Shown in pieces: positions 62,601 to 64,000 of a stretch of DNA of 64,000 nt (its first letter is position 1; every line of letters starts with the position of its first letter). A program made the position numbers and the translations under genes. The stretch covers positions 28,159 to 92,158 of the forward strand of contig JAFUOZ010000007.1 in the NCBI GenBank assembly GCA_017481565.1. Reading direction: 5' to 3'. The notes under the pieces were generated by a model. The model was given only the letters and a program-made list of their open reading frames with translations. It had not been told where the DNA came from and did not search any database. Source of the DNA: Oscillospiraceae bacterium (lineage in GTDB: Bacteria; Bacillota; Clostridia; Oscillospirales; Ruminococcaceae).

Positions 62601-63194
62601 AGGATTAAGCTTTTCTACATAGAAAGTGTTCGTGCCTGCATATATTAATTCTGAGCTGACAGTTTCAATAAAAGGAAGCTCGTCCTTTTCGAATCCACAA
62701 TTTATGCCGTTTTCTCCGCAGAACATCTGATAATATGTACCATATACCGAATATGTACTGTGGGAATTCAGAAAGCTTTCAATATATTCTTTTGTCATAT
62801 TTCCGTCTTCAGGCCTTTTGATGCATATGGTCTTATAATTTGAGCAAGCATCTGTAACCACAAAAAGATGACCTGTTCTGTTTCTGTAATTCTGCCAATG
62901 ATTAACTAAAGTATAAACATCTTCCACATAGGCATAATCAGATATCAGAACATCTTCTATCATTTTATATTCTTCATCGGAAAGAATAACAGTATCCTCA
63001 CCGTCAGAGAAAAGAGAATTGACCCTGTTTATATAATCGTACAGTTCGGCACCGCTTACCGAACTGAAAGCCGAGACCGCAGAAGCCTTTGTCTGAAAAA
63101 AAGTTTTTTCGGTATTAACAGCGGATAATATTCCGAATACAGAAAAAACGGTAACAAATGATGTAATTAATTTCCGTAAATATTTACTTTTCAT
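59628..63194 (-). CDS. Secreted Ig-like (BIG2) repeat protein with C-terminal CAP domain
   Basis: This 1188-residue protein has a signal peptide (residues ~1-30, cleavage near A-S-A), an N-terminal region (~40-245), about ten tandem BIG2-type Ig domains (~255-1060; each carries W-x-S-x-D/N...V-x-V-x-x-x-G-x-V/I-x-A-x-x-x-G-x-A-x-I), then a CAP/YkwD domain (~1075-1188) with HTRPDGS, AGENIA and SHRALML...YTHVGIG. CAP domains are secreted proteins of uncertain enzyme activity, linked here to wall or substrate binding. No LPXTG or dockerin is seen. Consensus promoter upstream, terminator downstream. Confidence 0.88.
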   Translation of the reverse strand: MKSKYLRKLITSFVTVFSVFGILSAVNTEKTFFQTKASAVSAFSSVSGAELYDYINRVNSLFSDGEDTVILSDEEYKMIEDVLISDYAYVEDVYTLVNHWQNYRNRTGHLFVVTDACSNYKTICIKRPEDGNMTKEYIESFLNSHSTYSVYGTYYQMFCGENGINCGFEKDELPFIETVSSELIYAGTNTFYVEKLNPDGATIRQCCDLSASTALIDTYNVVADEIYFYDGTTYKEFIYDLKFEGSVPQSVISKYDSYSVEVGDSIQIGAAVYPESSFSKKLNYYSTDTTTVTVTENGIITANKAGTAQIIITEAYSNISKTVTVTVNEKEAEGFCDIRIENVSIKVGDSITLKHESSSAVTWSSSDENVITVDSTGRATAHNTGDAVITAVNQTGESDYCTISVYKINHFIGTLYEGSTTIKVGDVIKIPVFSNIENPQYVWTSDDSTVIKVKQDGTITAVAPGMATIKVFEANTALSSTINFVVKECERVELSESYITVNTGDSYDLYATAYPDPDTSISWKSSDSDIAAVTSNGTVYGRNPGTATITARTFHGATATCTVVVNDTRPQSVSLSDTTVTIDPGDSWKLFAYVYPSVAKQDVTWGSTNLNVATVDDDGMVYAVGPGQSCIYAETVTGKLSATCIVTVTRPTVSIDETVSVIYPGDVKQLSAQTSATDETVSWSTSNSNVISISADGVITAITPGTATITASVYWASDTYTITVSEHYITLNTDSAALTVGNSYILTANSSCSDIIWTSSDSSVATVSSGVVKGVNAGTATITATTSDGRRSAKCVITVSGNSSGTLQINPSEPFTIKNNKSKNFTANQKVTWTSSDESIATITKTTGYFIGNKSGVVIITATTYTGETASCVVTVQDSGAESVSITDEHLYININQNYQLTGYVTPSDIDEKDKVLTWSSTDESIVTVDKNTGAITGISEGTAQIIATAPNGKRGISYVTVKPYCSARIITNQADGSIRLDKGKYMFVDLDRELPSGVRISSITSSNESVFTVQTTTNRIKGVGFGRATLTVTLSNGEKDSVYVYVGLDQTSIEEQREKDIAEILRELNIERSKVGASQYILSEEVSAAAQIRSDEMEEANILSHTRPDGSKFSTVLKECNIQYSVAGENIASLTCSADEVIDAFMGSESHRALMLDPKYTHVGIGITYLDDTCQYIHKVTLLFIKP

Positions 63195-63229
63195 ACTTGA
63201 TACCTTCCATTTTATAGTATATTACCCAA

Positions 63230-63258
63230 ATTATAGCACACATATTTTTTATTGTCAA
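63230..63258 (-). promoter_or_regulatory. Promoter of the Ig-like/CAP gene
   Basis: On the minus strand TTGACA (63258-63253) and TATAAT (63235-63230) are 17 nt apart. Confidence 0.75.
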
Positions 63259-63444
63259 TAATTAATTAAAAAATATCATTCTTAGATGAAAACATCGTTT
63301 TTTCGATTAATTTTCCATTAATTTTTCGTGATAATTTCTCCAAAAAATGTCATAAAACAGAATTAAAATCACATCATCTGTCCGTCCGAAATTCTTTTTT
63401 TTGCGAAAACCTCCGCACTGAAATCAAGAAGATCAGATAAAAAA

Positions 63445-63487
63445 ATGCAAGTCCTACAGAGATTTTACTCTCTGCACAGACTTGCAT
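63445..63487 (-). terminator. Terminator of the GGGtGRT gene
   Basis: ATGCAAGTC and GACTTGCAT form the outer stem with an inner AGAGA/TCTCT stem; T-rich sequence follows on the minus strand. It lies about 100 nt past the stop codon, and the space between has no gene. Confidence 0.8.
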
Positions 63488-63586
63488 TTGTGTATCGTAA
63501 CTGTATATTACCTGAGTATTACAAGGTAAAATCAAACTAGCTTCAACAGCCGTCAAACGCCGTAAAACCGTTATATTTACGCTTTA

Positions 63587-64000
63587 TTAAGCCTTCATAG
63601 CTTCTTCAACAGCAACGGCACAAGCAACAGTAGCACCAACCATAGGGTTGTTACCCATGCCGATAAGACCCATCATTTCAACGTGAGCAGGAACAGAAGA
63701 AGAACCTGCAAACTGAGCGTCAGAGTGCATACGACCCATAGTATCAGTCATACCGTAGGAAGCAGGACCTGCAGCCATGTTGTCGGGGTGGAGAGTACGT
63801 CCTGTACCGCCGCCGGAAGCAACGGAGAAATACTTCTTGCCCTTTTCAACACATTCCTTCTTGTATGTACCTGCAACAGGGTGCTGGAAACGTGTGGGGT
63901 TAGTGGAGTTACCTGTGATAGAAACGTCAACGCCTTCCTTCCACATAATAGCAACGCCTTCTGTTACGTCGTTAGCGCCGTAGCAGTTAACCTTGGAACG
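63587..64000 (-). CDS. GGGtGRT-family protein, 5' part outside the window
   Basis: Only the last ~137 codons are present; the frame stays open to position 64000 on the minus strand, so the gene starts outside. It shows the family name motif SGGGTGRTLHPDNMAAG and SYGMTDTMGRMHSDAQFAG. This is a strongly conserved Clostridial family of unknown function. The gene is probably highly expressed, as its codon use is unusually restricted compared with its neighbours, similar to the HU and sugar-binding-protein genes. Confidence 0.85.
   Translation of the reverse strand, partial: RSKVNCYGANDVTEGVAIMWKEGVDVSITGNSTNPTRFQHPVAGTYKKECVEKGKKYFSVASGGGTGRTLHPDNMAAGPASYGMTDTMGRMHSDAQFAGSSSVPAHVEMMGLIGMGNNPMVGATVACAVAVEEAMKA

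Overview
The window looks like a chromosomal segment of a fibre-degrading, strictly anaerobic gut Clostridium relative, most likely Ruminococcus or another Oscillospiraceae. This is inferred from moderate AT content with AT-rich spacers, [FeFe]-hydrogenase maturases, a lipoprotein GH5 glucanase, two GH113-type glycosidases, a large GH2 enzyme, a CUT1 sugar importer, a Firmicutes T-box leader and B. subtilis-like gene pairs (trmK-nif3, spoVB-mazG-hup-rqcP). No rRNA, tRNA, CRISPR array, transposase or phage gene was seen. No species name can be given from the sequence alone.

Layout. 0-7 kb: a structured leader RNA followed by hydG-hydF-TM1266, then a response regulator / ABC transporter / histidine kinase module whose ATPase gene carries a frameshift. 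6.9-12 kb: nif3-like, trmK, DUF1858, rtcB and an EAL-domain membrane protein. 12-16.5 kb: a moxR-DUF58-transglutaminase operon. 16.6-18.3 kb: a cluster of very small genes next to a YezG-type immunity protein, including two small ORFs of 43 and 58 codons and one interrupted by an in-frame TGA. 18.3-20.7 kb: cysE-cysS behind a T-box. 20.8-30.8 kb: a D-lactate dehydrogenase-like gene, an AraC regulator, two GH113-like glycosidases around an ABC exporter, ybaK and a GH2 glycosidase. 31-36.7 kb: a three-domain acyltransferase-CapA-SGNH fusion, a pnuC transporter behind a leader with its own terminator, a GH5 lipoprotein and a Nudix hydrolase. 36.8-43.5 kb: a DtxR-like repressor, queH, an SGNH lipoprotein, and rqcH with a two-component system. 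43.5-45.3 kb: a second island of small immunity-like genes, including an acetyltransferase whose only plausible start is ATT. 45.3-50 kb: a CUT1 sugar ABC operon and a LacI regulator. 50.4-57.6 kb: small hypotheticals, rqcP, hup, mazG, spoVB-like, a DUF3592 protein, asnA and asnS. 58-64 kb: DUF1846, a 1188-residue Ig-like/CAP surface protein and a truncated GGGtGRT gene at the right edge.

Functional threads. The carbohydrate genes (GH113 x2, GH2, GH5, CUT1 importer, AraC and LacI regulators) suggest use of plant beta-mannan, beta-glucan or beta-galactoside material. RqcH and RqcP are the two conserved parts of bacterial ribosome quality control and lie about 7 kb apart. Amino-acid supply is paired with tRNA charging twice (cysE-cysS; asnA-asnS). 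The least explained parts are the hydG leader, the pnuC leader, the three-domain fusion and the two islands of small immunity-like genes.
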